The notes under the pieces are model-generated. The model saw only the letters and a program-made list of their open reading frames with translations, had not been told where the DNA came from and did no database searches. Shown here piece after piece: positions 1 to 9,196 of a stretch of 64,000 bases of DNA. Location of the stretch: assembly GCF_010119545.1 (NCBI RefSeq), contig NZ_JAAEAA010000001.1:220373-284372 (forward strand), given 5' to 3'. The first letter of the stretch is position 1; each line of letters opens with the position of its first letter. A program made the position numbers and the translations under genes. The DNA is from Pontibacter fetidus. GTDB taxonomy: Bacteria; Bacteroidota; Bacteroidia; Cytophagales; Hymenobacteraceae.

Positions 1-2618
1 TTGGTCACCCGCTTGGCTACATTGCCTCTGATATAGTTAGCCGTTACAAGCGCCTGAAAGGTTTTAACGTGCTGCACCCGATGGGCTTCGACTCGTTTGG
101 TTTGCCAGCAGAGCAATATGCCATACAAACCGGTCAGCATCCGGCTATAACTACAGAACAGAATATTGCCCGCTATGTAGAGCAGCTGAAGAATATCGGT
201 TTCTCTTTTGACTGGGAACGCGAAGTGCGCACTTCTGACCCTAACTACTATAAATGGACGCAGTGGATATTTAAGCAACTGTTCAACAGCTACTATAACT
301 ATAGTTCTGATAAAGCAGAAAGCATAGATAAGCTGATCGCTGAGTTTGAAGCCAACGGAAACGCAACTATAAATGCCGCCTGCGACGAAGATACACCCGC
401 CTTTACTGCAGAAGACTGGAAAGCGATGAACGAGCAGCAGCAGGCTGAACTGTTGCTAAAGTATAGACTAACCTACGTTGCCGAAGCGGTTGTAAACTGG
501 TGCCCTGCTTTGGGTACTGTACTGGCGAATGACGAAGTAGTTGGTGGTGTTTCAGAGCGTGGCGGTTATCCTGTAGAGCGTAAGAAAATGCGCCAGTGGA
601 TGATGCGTATCACAGCCTACGCTGAGCGTTTATTACAAGGTCTGGATACTATAGACTGGCCGGAGCCTGTAAAAGAAATGCAGCGCAACTGGATCAGCAA
701 ATCGGTTGGTGCCGAGCTGGACTTTGCTATTGAAGGTGATGGCCACATTAAAGTTTTCACTACGCGTATTGATACAATTTTCGGGGCTACGTTTGTTGTG
801 CTTGCCCCTGAGCATGACCTTGTTGCAGAGATAACCACTGATGCACAGCGCGCTGAAGTTGAAAAATATGTAAACGTAGCCAAAAACCGTTCGGAGCGCG
901 AGCGCATGACGGACGTGAAAACCGTAAGCGGTGTGTTTACAGGTGCTTACGCTATCAACCCTATTTCGGAAGAACGTGTGCCGATCTGGATTGCCGATTA
1001 CGTGCTGGCTGGTTATGGTACCGGTGCCGTAATGGCCGTTCCGGGTCATGATTCGCGCGATTATGCGTTTGCTAGACACTTTAACCTGCCTATTAAACAG
1101 GTTGTGGAAGGTGGCAATATTGAAGAAGAAGCCTACGCAGCTAAAGAAGGAAAGATCATTAACTCCGGTTTCCTGAATGGGCTGGACGTGAAGGACGCTA
1201 TAAAAGCAGGCATAGCCAAAACAGAAGAACTGGGTGTAGGTAAAGGTCGCGTGCAGTATCGTATGCGCGATGCTGTTTTCAGTCGTCAGCGTTACTGGGG
1301 CGAGCCGGTTCCGGTTTACTTTAAAGATGGCATTCCGCAATTACTGAAAGATGAAGAGCTGCCATTAGAGCTACCAAAAATTGATGCGTACCTGCCAACA
1401 GAAACCGGCGAGCCGCCACTTGGCCGCGCCGTGGACTGGAAATATGAAGATCAGTATGAGTATGAACTGAGCACGATGCCAGGCTGGGCAGGCAGCAGCT
1501 GGTACTGGTACCGTTACATGGACCCACAGAACAACACCGAGTTTGCAGCAAAAGACAAGATCGAGTACTGGCGTAATGTTGACCTGTATATCGGTGGTTC
1601 AGAGCACGCAACTGGTCACCTGCTCTACTCCCGCTTCTGGAACAAATTTATGTTTGACCTTGGCTTAGTAGTGGAAGAAGAGCCGTTCAAAAAGCTTATT
1701 AACCAGGGCATGATCCAGGGCCGCTCTAACTTTGTTTATCGCATCAACGGCACCAACAAGTATGTTTCTTACGGATTGAAAAATCAGTATGAAACTACCC
1801 AGTTGCACGTGGATGTAAACATTGTAGAAAACGACATCCTGGATTTAGAAGCCTTTAAAGCCTGGAGACCGGAAAATGCGAATGCAGAGTTTGTACTGGA
1901 GGATGGCAAATACCATGTAGGCGTCGAGATTGAGAAAATGTCGAAGTCGAAGTATAACGTGGTGAACCCGGATGACCTGGTTGAGAAAATGGGTGCTGAT
2001 ACGCTGCGTATGTACGAGATGTTCTTAGGTCCGCTGGAGCAGTTCAAGCCATGGAATACCAATGGCATGGATGGGGTGCACAAGTTCCTGAAGAAGTACT
2101 GGAAGCTCTTCCATGATAACAATGGCAACTTTATAGTTTCAGAAGAGCAGCCTACTGCCGAAGAACTGAAAACGCTGCATAAGACAATCAAGAAAGTAGA
2201 AGAAGATATAGAGCGTTTCTCGTTCAACACGTCGGTGGCTACGTTTATGATCTGCGTTAATGAACTTACGCAACTTAAAACAAACAAACGTGCTATACTG
2301 GAGCCGTTAACTAAAGTTCTGGCACCTTACGCGCCGCATATTACTGAAGAGATCTGGCAGCAGCTGGGCTATTCTGAAAGTATCAGCTATGCTGGTTTCC
2401 CGCAATGGAAAGAAGAGTACCTGGTAGAGAATACATTTGAATACCCGGTATCGGTAAATGGTAAGACGCGTCATAAGCTTTCGTTTGCCACAGATACGCC
2501 GCGCGAAGAAATTGAAAAAGCGGTATTGGCAGATGAACAGGTTATTCGTTTTTTTGATGGAAAAACACCAAAGAAAGTTATTATAGTACCTAACAAAATT
2601 ATAAACGTGGTAGTATAA
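1..2618 (+). CDS. leuS: Leucyl-tRNA synthetase, 5' end outside window
   Basis: Class I aminoacyl-tRNA synthetase charging tRNA-Leu with leucine in the cytoplasm. The reading frame is open from base 3, upstream of the first ATG at 69, and already encodes [10 protein letters not shown], the tail of the HIGH-type nucleotide-binding region, so roughly 50 N-terminal residues lie outside the window. The editing (CP1) domain follows, with the [12 protein letters not shown] and AVPGHDSRD motifs. The KMSKS signature is encoded at 1935-1949, after an inserted stretch (about 1730-1925) common in Bacteroidota LeuRS. The C-terminal anticodon-binding domain ends with [15 protein letters not shown] terminator-like hairpin follows. 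Identity is certain; only the start is missing. Confidence 0.98.
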   Translation, partial: GHPLGYIASDIVSRYKRLKGFNVLHPMGFDSFGLPAEQYAIQTGQHPAITTEQNIARYVEQLKNIGFSFDWEREVRTSDPNYYKWTQWIFKQLFNSYYNYSSDKAESIDKLIAEFEANGNATINAACDEDTPAFTAEDWKAMNEQQQAELLLKYRLTYVAEAVVNWCPALGTVLANDEVVGGVSERGGYPVERKKMRQWMMRITAYAERLLQGLDTIDWPEPVKEMQRNWISKSVGAELDFAIEGDGHIKVFTTRIDTIFGATFVVLAPEHDLVAEITTDAQRAEVEKYVNVAKNRSERERMTDVKTVSGVFTGAYAINPISEERVPIWIADYVLAGYGTGAVMAVPGHDSRDYAFARHFNLPIKQVVEGGNIEEEAYAAKEGKIINSGFLNGLDVKDAIKAGIAKTEELGVGKGRVQYRMRDAVFSRQRYWGEPVPVYFKDGIPQLLKDEELPLELPKIDAYLPTETGEPPLGRAVDWKYEDQYEYELSTMPGWAGSSWYWYRYMDPQNNTEFAAKDKIEYWRNVDLYIGGSEHATGHLLYSRFWNKFMFDLGLVVEEEPFKKLINQGMIQGRSNFVYRINGTNKYVSYGLKNQYETTQLHVDVNIVENDILDLEAFKAWRPENANAEFVLEDGKYHVGVEIEKMSKSKYNVVNPDDLVEKMGADTLRMYEMFLGPLEQFKPWNTNGMDGVHKFLKKYWKLFHDNNGNFIVSEEQPTAEELKTLHKTIKKVEEDIERFSFNTSVATFMICVNELTQLKTNKRAILEPLTKVLAPYAPHITEEIWQQLGYSESISYAGFPQWKEEYLVENTFEYPVSVNGKTRHKLSFATDTPREEIEKAVLADEQVIRFFDGKTPKKVIIVPNKIINVVV

Positions 2619-2647
2619 AAGTATTCCATTTTACCAACTAACTCACT

Positions 2648-2690
2648 AAAAGCTGCCAGACTCAACTCCTGGCGGCTTTTGGTTTTTAAG
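2648..2690 (+). terminator. Intrinsic terminator after leuS
   Basis: Arms at 2648-2659 and 2669-2680 (AAAAGCTGCCAG / CTGGCGGCTTTT) pair with one G-U, around an 8-9-base loop, and are followed by a T-rich run. It lies 30 bases after the leuS stop. Confidence 0.8.
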
Positions 2691-2704
2691 CAACTATAGC
2701 CAAC

Positions 2705-2737
2705 AAAAAAGGGTAACCATGCACCGCATAATTACCC
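2705..2737 (-). terminator. Intrinsic terminator after the MarR gene
   Basis: Read on the minus strand, GGGTAA (2732-2737) pairs with TTACCC (2711-2716) and is followed by six T (complement of 2705-2710). It sits just downstream of the MarR stop codon. The stem is short, so strength is uncertain. Confidence 0.6.
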
Positions 2738-2761
2738 TCTTATTGTTTTATAAAGTTCAAT

Positions 2762-3262
2762 CTAGTTTGTTTCTGCCACCGTTGTAGCGCGTATCCTGCG
2801 GCAAGCTGTTTTTACTGATGTCCGCACTTTGGAAAGCAGTTCACTAAGCATAATAGCTTCTTCTTCGGTCAGTCCGTTCATCATACTATCCAGCAGGTTT
2901 AACTCGGGCTCAATAGTTTCCATTAAGCGGTGCCCTTTTTCTGAAAGTATAATGTTTACCAGGCGCTTGTCGTGTGGGTTTTGTTTTACATCTACAAAGC
3001 CCTTTGCATTCAGCCTGCTCACCAGCCTCGATGTATCAGACATTTTATCCAGCATCTTGTCCCTCAACCCTGAAGTAGAAATCGGGTTAGGATATTGTTC
3101 CTGAAGTATACGCACAGCATTGTACTGCTGCGTGGTAAGACCATAACGCTTAAAGAAGTTCTCGTAACCGTTAAAGAGAAAACCATAAGTATAAAGAAGG
3201 TTTAAACTTGCCTTCTGCCACTCGTTGCGGATCTTGATCCCAACTTCATTCTCAAAGTGCAT
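2762..3262 (-). CDS. MarR-family transcriptional regulator
   Basis: A 166-residue protein with the winged-helix layout of MarR regulators: an N-terminal dimerisation helix, the motif GLTTQQYNAVRIL (about 41-53), a recognition helix near DKMSDTSRLVSRL (about 72-84), and the wing with the family-typical charged turn NPHDKRLVNI (about 95-104). MarR proteins are dimeric DNA-binding regulators, often responding to small phenolic ligands or oxidants. It stands alone between leuS and an MmcQ/YjbR gene, with about 235 bases of AT-rich DNA upstream, so its target is not obvious; autoregulation is the usual default. The C-terminal tail (TACRRIRATTVAETN) is polar. The ligand cannot be deduced. Confidence 0.9.
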   Translation of the reverse strand: MHFENEVGIKIRNEWQKASLNLLYTYGFLFNGYENFFKRYGLTTQQYNAVRILQEQYPNPISTSGLRDKMLDKMSDTSRLVSRLNAKGFVDVKQNPHDKRLVNIILSEKGHRLMETIEPELNLLDSMMNGLTEEEAIMLSELLSKVRTSVKTACRRIRATTVAETN

Positions 3263-3498
3263 AAATAAATGTAAAGTGTAGTGTCAATTATACTTAAAAA
3301 TTTCGAATAAATAAGACAAACGGTTAAAATTTTAAGCTAAACAACTCTGTTTCGTATACTAACGGCTAAAACTGAAATTGCATTGTTTTCAGAGTACGCA
3401 ACAGGTTAGCTATTGTTATAATATACCGCAACTATAGGTTTTAAAAATTTACAATTCCAGGTGATAAATTTCCTTTTCGCTTTTATGCTAGGCTACAA

Positions 3499-3846
3499 TC
3501 ATATAGTCAGTTTCTGTGCTTTTGTAAGTTTAGATGCAACCAGCGCATAAGAGTCATCTATCAGGCTTTTAAGTAACTGTTCTGGCAGTCCGGCTTCAGG
3601 TAGCACAGTGTTCCAATGTTGTTTGTTCATGTGGTAGCCGGGCTTAATCTGGACGTATTGCTCCCGCAAGATTACGGCATGTTCAGGATCGCATTTTAAT
3701 GCAATGCCATTTTCAAACTCATTTATACTGCACAAAGCGTACATCTTACCGCAAACCTTAAAAACCAAGGTGTCTTCATCAAATGGCAGTTCCTCGGTTG
3801 TCCCGGGTTTAGCAAGGCAATACTCCCTTAAAGCTTCTATATGCAT
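3499..3846 (-). CDS. MmcQ/YjbR family protein (copy 1)
   Basis: A 115-residue protein of the MmcQ/YjbR family, small single-domain proteins with a double-wing DNA-binding-like (CyaY-like) fold and no established reaction. Family hallmarks are the opening MHIEALREYCLAKPGTTEE, the central strand pair VFKVCGKMYAL, and the late motif NKQHWNTV, where the conserved tryptophan lies. Full length for the family. A second family member is encoded at 44925-45275, so the genome carries at least two paralogues. It is transcribed apart from its neighbours. Family assignment is firm; biological role is unknown. Confidence 0.85.
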   Translation of the reverse strand: MHIEALREYCLAKPGTTEELPFDEDTLVFKVCGKMYALCSINEFENGIALKCDPEHAVILREQYVQIKPGYHMNKQHWNTVLPEAGLPEQLLKSLIDDSYALVASKLTKAQKLTI

Positions 3847-3883
3847 GGTATAGTAGGTTACTTAAAAGCGGGATACAATGTAA

Positions 3884-3913
3884 TAAAAAAGGAGAACTAA
3901 ACAGCTCTCCTTT
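3884..3913 (-). terminator. Intrinsic terminator after the 54-residue gene
   Basis: Arms AAAGGAGA (3888-3895) and TCTCCTTT (3906-3913) face each other across a short loop; on the minus strand the stem is followed by a T run (complement of 3884-3890). It lies 23 bases beyond the stop of the small membrane-protein gene. Confidence 0.7.
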
Positions 3914-3935
3914 ACTATATTTTATAGTTCGTAAA

Positions 3936-4100
3936 CTATAGGTGTGTTACAATAAAATAAATGATGGCTGCCAAAAACATCAGTATCGAAATTTTATTGA
4001 TAGTATGCATGGCACGCAGGTTAAAACTGCTTTTGCGGTTAGGGTCTTTCTTACGGAAAAAATAAGTAGCCACTTCCGTGAAATCAAATAATCCCTTCAT
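3936..4100 (-). CDS. Small single-pass membrane protein (DUF6728-like)
   Basis: A 54-residue reading frame, ATG complement at 4098-4100 and TAG complement at 3936-3938. It starts MKGLFDFTEVATYFFRKKDP and continues with a basic stretch (NRKSSFNLRAMHTINK, about 22-37), then a hydrophobic segment (ISILMFLAAIIYFIVTHL) to the end: a short cytoplasmic head and one C-terminal membrane helix. The head motif EVATYFFRKKDPN and the helix match my memory of small Bacteroidota proteins classed as DUF6728, whose function is unknown. It lies just downstream of ispG on the same strand (46-base gap) and is followed by a terminator, so co-transcription with ispG is likely. Confidence 0.8.
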   Translation of the reverse strand: MKGLFDFTEVATYFFRKKDPNRKSSFNLRAMHTINKISILMFLAAIIYFIVTHL

Positions 4101-4146
4101 GGTAATATGGGTTAACAGTTATAAATTATAGTTTGTAATAGACCTG

Positions 4147-6141
4147 TTACTCTTCCAGCTTTACAGGTTCAATCCAGCGGGCATCTTCGCGTATCAGTTC
4201 TATCAGTTCGTCCACGGCCCGGTCAGCTGGTACTGATTTTTTAACAACAGTCTGTCCGCGGTACAGCGCAATCTTGTCTTTGCCTACACCTACATACCCG
4301 TAATCTGCATCAGCCATTTCGCCGGGGCCGTTTACAATACAGCCCATAATTCCGATCTTCACTCCTTTCAGGTGGTCAGTACGTTTCCGGATCATAGCGG
4401 TGGTTTCCTGCAGGTCGAATAAGGTACGGCCACAACTCGGGCAACTGATGTACTCAGTCTTGCTCATGCGTGTGCGGGCTGCCTGCAATATACCAAAGCT
4501 CAGCTTATTCAGCGTATCAATCGTTTGCAGCCATGCTCCTTTCTCCTGTTCCGGCAATAGTTCTGTTCCCAGCATTACACCATCTCCCAAGCCATCAATC
4601 AGCAAACCGCCCACATCCGTTGAGGCATAAAGTTGTACTTCATCCGAAGTCAGTTGGCCGTACGCTCTTTTAATGATACATGGAACCTGAACGCCATTAT
4701 TCATCAACCTGAAAAAGCACTTACGTAGCTCCGGCATGGCATGCTCGTTTGTAGTATGCAGCATCAGAACGGCAGTTCCATCTGTTTTTAATCTTTCTAA
4801 AACTTCCGACGTCAGGTCGTTTATAGTTGCCAGTATAAAGTTAAGTTTAGCATGGCGTGGCTGGTCCGTCAGGAATTGCGCAACCGTTAACAGCGGATGG
4901 CGGTGTTCAGTATGCTCTGCTTTTTGCCACGAACTATAGTTCACGATCTCCTTCAGACCATTAGGCAACATAAACGTGATCGGGTTATCGCCGGTGTAAA
5001 TGTAGTCAGCACCCAGGTCGTTCATGTTAAACTTATCGAGCAGCATCGAGTACAGGTGCCCAACACTTTTCAGGTCAGCATATTGGATAGCTGTTAAGCG
5101 GCTCAGGTCAGCAATTACGCGAGGTACATTCTGTGCACCCAGGTTTTCTACTTCAATGGTTTCTCTGCGATGATACTGGAAAGGGTCGATAGGAACATTG
5201 CAGATTGGCTTGATGGGATCAGCTTTTTCGGCACGATGCGTATACCGGTCGATCAGTGCTTTGGCTACAGGTGCTTCGGCTTCCGGTGCTTCTGTAAGCG
5301 ACACGCGAACAGTATCTCCCAGACCATCTTCCAGCAAGGTACCAATACCAACCGCCGATTTAATACGACCGTCTTCTGCCTCGCCGGCTTCTGTTACGCC
5401 CAGGTGCAACGGATATGGCTGCAAACCTTCTTCGTCCAGTTTCTGAACAAGCAAACGGTAAGCCTGCACCATTACCTGCGTGTTCGAGGCTTTCATCGAG
5501 ATCACCAGATCATAGTAGCCTTCACTTTCACAGATCCGGATAAATTCCAGAGCGCTTTCTACCATGCCCAGCGGTGTATCGCCGTAGCGGCTAAGTATAC
5601 GATCCGACAACGAACCATGATTTGTACCGATGCGCATGGCAGTGCCGTGTTCTTTACAAATGCGTACCAACGGCACAAAACGGTCCCGGATACGATCCAG
5701 TTCTGCTTGGTAGGTTTCGTTGTTATATTCTATAACTTCAAATTTCTTCTTATCAGCATAGTTGCCTGGGTTTACGCGCACTTTCTCAACTATACGGGCA
5801 GCAACTTCGGCGGCATTTGGTGTAAAATGTATGTCTGCTACAAGCGGAACATTATAACCACGCCTGTTCAGTTCTTCCTTAATATGCTTTAAATTCTCAG
5901 CTTCTTTTATACTTGGCGCCGTGATACGGATATACTCACAACCAGCTTCTATCATCCGGATACACTGCTCCACAGAACCAAGCGTATCCATCGTATCCAC
6001 TGTAGTCATTGATTGTACCCGGATCGGGTAATCGCCACCCATCGGAACTCCGCCAATATTCACAACCCGCGTTTTGCGACGTTTGTATTCCGTCATGCTC
6101 GGGCAATAACTCTTATTCATTTGATCGATCTCGCAATTCAT
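4147..6141 (-). CDS. ispG: 4-hydroxy-3-methylbut-2-enyl diphosphate synthase, long form
   Basis: Penultimate enzyme of the MEP isoprenoid pathway: reductive ring opening of methylerythritol cyclodiphosphate to HMBPP using a [4Fe-4S] cluster. Residues about 20-300 form the TIM barrel (VNIGGVPMGGDYPIRVQSMT). The region about 300-560 is the extra domain found in plant and Bacteroidota/Chlamydia enzymes, making 664 residues instead of about 370. The C-terminal cluster domain carries the ligands Cys567, Cys570 (CPSCGRTLFDLQ), Cys601 and Glu608 (GCIVNGPGE), so it looks fully active. Start: ATG at 6141 gives MNCEIDQ; a second ATG at 6120 gives MNKSY and is equally plausible. Divergent from the gene at 6277. 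Confidence 0.97.
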   Translation of the reverse strand: MNCEIDQMNKSYCPSMTEYKRRKTRVVNIGGVPMGGDYPIRVQSMTTVDTMDTLGSVEQCIRMIEAGCEYIRITAPSIKEAENLKHIKEELNRRGYNVPLVADIHFTPNAAEVAARIVEKVRVNPGNYADKKKFEVIEYNNETYQAELDRIRDRFVPLVRICKEHGTAMRIGTNHGSLSDRILSRYGDTPLGMVESALEFIRICESEGYYDLVISMKASNTQVMVQAYRLLVQKLDEEGLQPYPLHLGVTEAGEAEDGRIKSAVGIGTLLEDGLGDTVRVSLTEAPEAEAPVAKALIDRYTHRAEKADPIKPICNVPIDPFQYHRRETIEVENLGAQNVPRVIADLSRLTAIQYADLKSVGHLYSMLLDKFNMNDLGADYIYTGDNPITFMLPNGLKEIVNYSSWQKAEHTEHRHPLLTVAQFLTDQPRHAKLNFILATINDLTSEVLERLKTDGTAVLMLHTTNEHAMPELRKCFFRLMNNGVQVPCIIKRAYGQLTSDEVQLYASTDVGGLLIDGLGDGVMLGTELLPEQEKGAWLQTIDTLNKLSFGILQAARTRMSKTEYISCPSCGRTLFDLQETTAMIRKRTDHLKGVKIGIMGCIVNGPGEMADADYGYVGVGKDKIALYRGQTVVKKSVPADRAVDELIELIREDARWIEPVKLEE

Positions 6142-6276
6142 CTATCTCTTAACTAAAGTTGCGTCTGCTTTGTTCAAAGGGGAAATTGCGTAAAATTAGC
6201 TTTTTTAAACATAACTATAAACCAGCATTACATAAGTGTTGCGAAATACGTATGAAGTGTTATAAATCAGCGACTT

Positions 6277-6651
6277 ATGATACACATGCGCGCATTCATC
6301 CCCGACAACACGCAGCAGCGCTTAAGCGACATATTGCGATGGGGCAAATTACGGCAGGAACAGCTAAGCCAGGCTATACTGATCACAAACGAATCGGTGG
6401 TTGGTTTCCTGAAGCGACAGTTGCAAAAAGGTAAGTGGAGAGCCGTGCAGGATGTGTTGGAAGGAAAGCCAATGACCAATGCCGGTAAGTTTATGTTAAA
6501 CGAACTACGGGACCACATTGCTACAAACCTGGTCATGCGATTAGGTCTGCGAAAAGTAATAGCAGTAAGTATAGCCGCTATAGTTATCCCGCTTATACTT
6601 GCCAAGCTCAGCGGTGAAGCAATCAGTAAGTTTACCGGAAAGAATAAGTAA
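6277..6651 (+). CDS. Hypothetical protein with C-terminal membrane segment
   Basis: A 124-residue protein I do not recognise. The first 85 residues are polar and helical (LSDILRWGKLRQEQLSQAI; NAGKFMLNELRDHIATNLV), followed by a hydrophobic segment at about 92-112 (RKVIAVSIAAIVIPLILAKL) and a basic tail, suggesting a cytoplasmic domain anchored by one C-terminal helix. ATG codons at 6277 and 6286 are both possible starts. It is divergent from ispG and convergent with glnN, with a shared terminator hairpin between it and glnN. An overlapping minus-strand frame (6267-6605) is judged to be its shadow because this frame has normal composition and the terminator fits it. No function is proposed. 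Confidence 0.7.
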   Translation: MIHMRAFIPDNTQQRLSDILRWGKLRQEQLSQAILITNESVVGFLKRQLQKGKWRAVQDVLEGKPMTNAGKFMLNELRDHIATNLVMRLGLRKVIAVSIAAIVIPLILAKLSGEAISKFTGKNK

Positions 6652-6682
6652 ACTTTAATCCGGATTTCCCTAAAATGAAAAT

Positions 6683-6715
6683 AAAAAAGGGCGCCTTAAA
6701 TAGACACCCTTTTTT
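6683..6715. terminator. Bidirectional terminator between convergent genes
   Basis: A-run plus GGG (6683-6691) pairs with CCC plus T-run (6707-6715); both strands end in U runs. It lies between the 124-residue gene (+) and glnN (-) and can serve both. Confidence 0.75.
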
Positions 6716-6731
6716 ATAATAATCAATATGA

Positions 6732-8924
6732 TTAATGACGGAACATCAGTTCACGATACTTCACTAGCGGCCAGTCTTCATCATCCACCATCAGTTCCAG
6801 TTTATCTACGCTGTAACGGATCGTATCAAAGTAACTGAACACCTGCTCGCGGTACATAATAGCACGCTCACGGGCATCTTCAATTTTATTAGCAACCTTA
6901 CGGGCTTCGATCATGGCATCGACGCTGCGCTGTATAGTAGTGATGTGGCGCGACATTTTCTTGATCGCTTCTATAGTTGTGGCAGTGTACTCATCTTCCA
7001 GGCCCAGGTCTTTTAACCCACGTATGTTCTGGATCAGCTTGTTCTGGTAAGCAACTGCTGTCGGGATCACGTGGTTTACAGCCAGGTCACCCATAATACG
7101 CGACTCGATCTGGATCTTTTTGATGTAATCTTCCAGCAATATCTCGTGGCGGGCAGCTACTTCCACTTTCGTAAAAATACCATGTTTCGAGAACAGGTCT
7201 ATCACTTCGGCTCTGTGGTACACATCCAGGGCTAGCGGGGTAGATTTAACGTTGGATAAACCACGGCGCTCTGCTTCCTCCTCCCATTCTTTAGAGTAAC
7301 CATTGCCTTCAAAACGAATTGCTTTGGATGCCACCACGTACTCACGCAGGATCTGGATAATGGCCAGTTCCTTTTTCATCCCCTGCTTCTCTATCAGTTC
7401 ATCTACTACGTTTCGGAATTCGATCAGTTGGTCGGCTACAATTGTGTTAAGCACTGTCATAGACGAGGAACTGTTAGCCGATGAACCTACTGCACGGAAC
7501 TCGAATTTATTACCGGTAAAAGCAAATGGCGAAGTACGGTTACGGTCGGTGTTGTCTCGTAAAACTTCCGGAATGCGGTCGATGCCCAGTTTCAGGTACA
7601 TGTTGTCGCCTTTCTCCATCGGCACTTTTGAGGTGCGCTCCAGTTCATCTAACACAGCTGATAGTTGCTGCCCTACAAATACCGACATGATCGCCGGCGG
7701 AGCTTCGTTGGCACCCAGGCGATGGTCGTTGCTGGCAGAGGCGATACTTGCGCGCAACAGATCGGCGTGCTTGTAAACGGCCATCATGGTATTGATGAAG
7801 AAAGTCAGGAATTGCAGGTTTTCCTTTGGTTTTTTGCCCGGGCTTAGCAGGTTAACTCCTGTGTTTGTGCTCAGTGCCCAGTTGTTATGTTTGCCACTTC
7901 CATTTACGCCTTTATATGGTTTCTCGTGCAGTAATACTTTAAAGTTATGACGCTCAGCTACACGGTCCATAATGTCCATTAGCAACTGGTTATGGTCTAC
8001 GGCAAGGTTAGCATCTTCATAGGTTGGGGCGCACTCAAACTGGTTAGGGGCAACTTCGTTGTGACGGGTTCTTAACGGAATACCTAAACGCAAAGCTGAC
8101 TTCTCAAAATCAACCATAAACGCATGCACGCGGCTCGGGATAGAACCAAAATAATGGTCCTCCAGCTGCTGGCCTTTGGCCGGGGCATGGCCAAACAAGG
8201 TACGGCCTGTTAATACCATGTCCGGGCGGGCTTCCCATAAGGCGCGGTCTACTAAAAAGTATTCCTGCTCAATGCCTAAGGTGGTATTTACTTTGGTAAC
8301 ATCCTTATCAAAATACTGGCAAACCGGTAGTGCAGCGTCGCCCAACAGGTTCAGCGATTTCAGTAAAGGAGTTTTGTAGTCCAGAGCCTCGCCAGTATAG
8401 GAAACGAAAATGGTAGGAATACAAAGTGTTTTAGCACCGGCATTTTCAATAATAAAGGCAGGTGAAGATGGGTCCCAGGCACTATAGCCACGGGCCTCGA
8501 AAGTGTTTCGGATACCACCGCTCGGGAAAGACGATGCATCCGGCTCCTGCTGTACCAGGGCACTTCCTCTAAAAGCCTCTATCGCTTCGCCTTCGTTGGT
8601 CAAGTCAAAGAAAGAGTCATGTTTTTCGGCTGTAGAGCCGGTTAGTGGCTGAAACCAGTGCGTGTAGTGCGTTGCTCCTTTGCTCATTGCCCATGTTTTC
8701 ATCGCAGCAGCAACGGCGTCAGCCAGGTTACGGTCTACCTGCTCACCTGCATCAATGGTACGCTTCAGTTTTTTATAATACTCTGATGATAACGTAGCAC
8801 GCATGGCCTGCATGTTAAATACGTTCTCGCCAAAAAAATCTGAAATTACTGTAGAAGAGAAAGTTACTTCACAGGGTTTGCGCTGGCTTACAAGTTCAAG
8901 CGCTTTAAAACGAAGTGTTGCCAT
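6732..8924 (-). CDS. glnN: Glutamine synthetase type III
   Basis: ATP-dependent formation of glutamine from glutamate and ammonia; main ammonium-assimilation enzyme in Bacteroidota. The 730-residue length and motifs are those of the GSIII class: an N-terminal GSIII domain (FKALELVSQRKPCEV), DKDVTKVNTTLGIEQEYFLVD, the ATP-binding motif VNGSGKHNNWALS and NRTSPFAFTGNKFEFRAVGSSAN near the active site, then a GSIII-specific C-terminal helical extension ending VKYRELMFRH. The frame is open back to 8957, but ATG at 8924 (MATLRFKALEL) fits the family start and avoids a non-family leader. It is monocistronic, with a bidirectional terminator downstream and a long AT-rich leader region (8958-9166) upstream. 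No GlnR or NtrC site was recognised. Confidence 0.96.
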   Translation of the reverse strand: MATLRFKALELVSQRKPCEVTFSSTVISDFFGENVFNMQAMRATLSSEYYKKLKRTIDAGEQVDRNLADAVAAAMKTWAMSKGATHYTHWFQPLTGSTAEKHDSFFDLTNEGEAIEAFRGSALVQQEPDASSFPSGGIRNTFEARGYSAWDPSSPAFIIENAGAKTLCIPTIFVSYTGEALDYKTPLLKSLNLLGDAALPVCQYFDKDVTKVNTTLGIEQEYFLVDRALWEARPDMVLTGRTLFGHAPAKGQQLEDHYFGSIPSRVHAFMVDFEKSALRLGIPLRTRHNEVAPNQFECAPTYEDANLAVDHNQLLMDIMDRVAERHNFKVLLHEKPYKGVNGSGKHNNWALSTNTGVNLLSPGKKPKENLQFLTFFINTMMAVYKHADLLRASIASASNDHRLGANEAPPAIMSVFVGQQLSAVLDELERTSKVPMEKGDNMYLKLGIDRIPEVLRDNTDRNRTSPFAFTGNKFEFRAVGSSANSSSSMTVLNTIVADQLIEFRNVVDELIEKQGMKKELAIIQILREYVVASKAIRFEGNGYSKEWEEEAERRGLSNVKSTPLALDVYHRAEVIDLFSKHGIFTKVEVAARHEILLEDYIKKIQIESRIMGDLAVNHVIPTAVAYQNKLIQNIRGLKDLGLEDEYTATTIEAIKKMSRHITTIQRSVDAMIEARKVANKIEDARERAIMYREQVFSYFDTIRYSVDKLELMVDDEDWPLVKYRELMFRH

Positions 8925-9184
8925 TGGTTTGGGGTTGAGATGTTTATTTGGTAGCACAAAGATAAAAGCAAATTACATAGTTTTACAAAAAGGGTATATT
9001 TTTTAAGGGGTGTATTTGGAAAAATATTTAAACACCACAACAACCCCTCTAAATTTTAAACCCATCAATATAATTCGAATATATATTTAAGCCTAACACC
9101 CCTCTAATTTAAAAGGTAACCTCTTTAATAGATCAGGTGGAATTAACTTATGCGGATAACTGTTAATTGAGGCTGGTAAGTGAT

Positions 9185-9192
9185 TATCTTTG
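9185..9192 (+). promoter_or_regulatory. Bacteroidota -7 promoter box, leaderless start
   Basis: TATCTTTG matches the Bacteroidota primary-sigma -7 consensus TAnnTTTG. It ends only four bases before the GTG at 9197, so the transcript probably starts at or beside the start codon. The -33 element is weak (TGTTAATTG ending at 9169). Confidence 0.55.
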
Positions 9193-9196
9193 CACC

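Noticed and set aside
633..1340. 235-residue minus-strand frame inside leuS
   Set aside because: Antisense of a clearly conserved leuS region; no recognisable domain.
5170..5892. 240-residue plus-strand frame inside ispG
   Set aside because: Shadow of the conserved IspG barrel; amino-acid composition is unnatural (many Phe, Cys, His).
6267..6605. 112-residue minus-strand frame over the 6277 gene
   Set aside because: The plus-strand frame has better composition, a membrane helix and a matching terminator.
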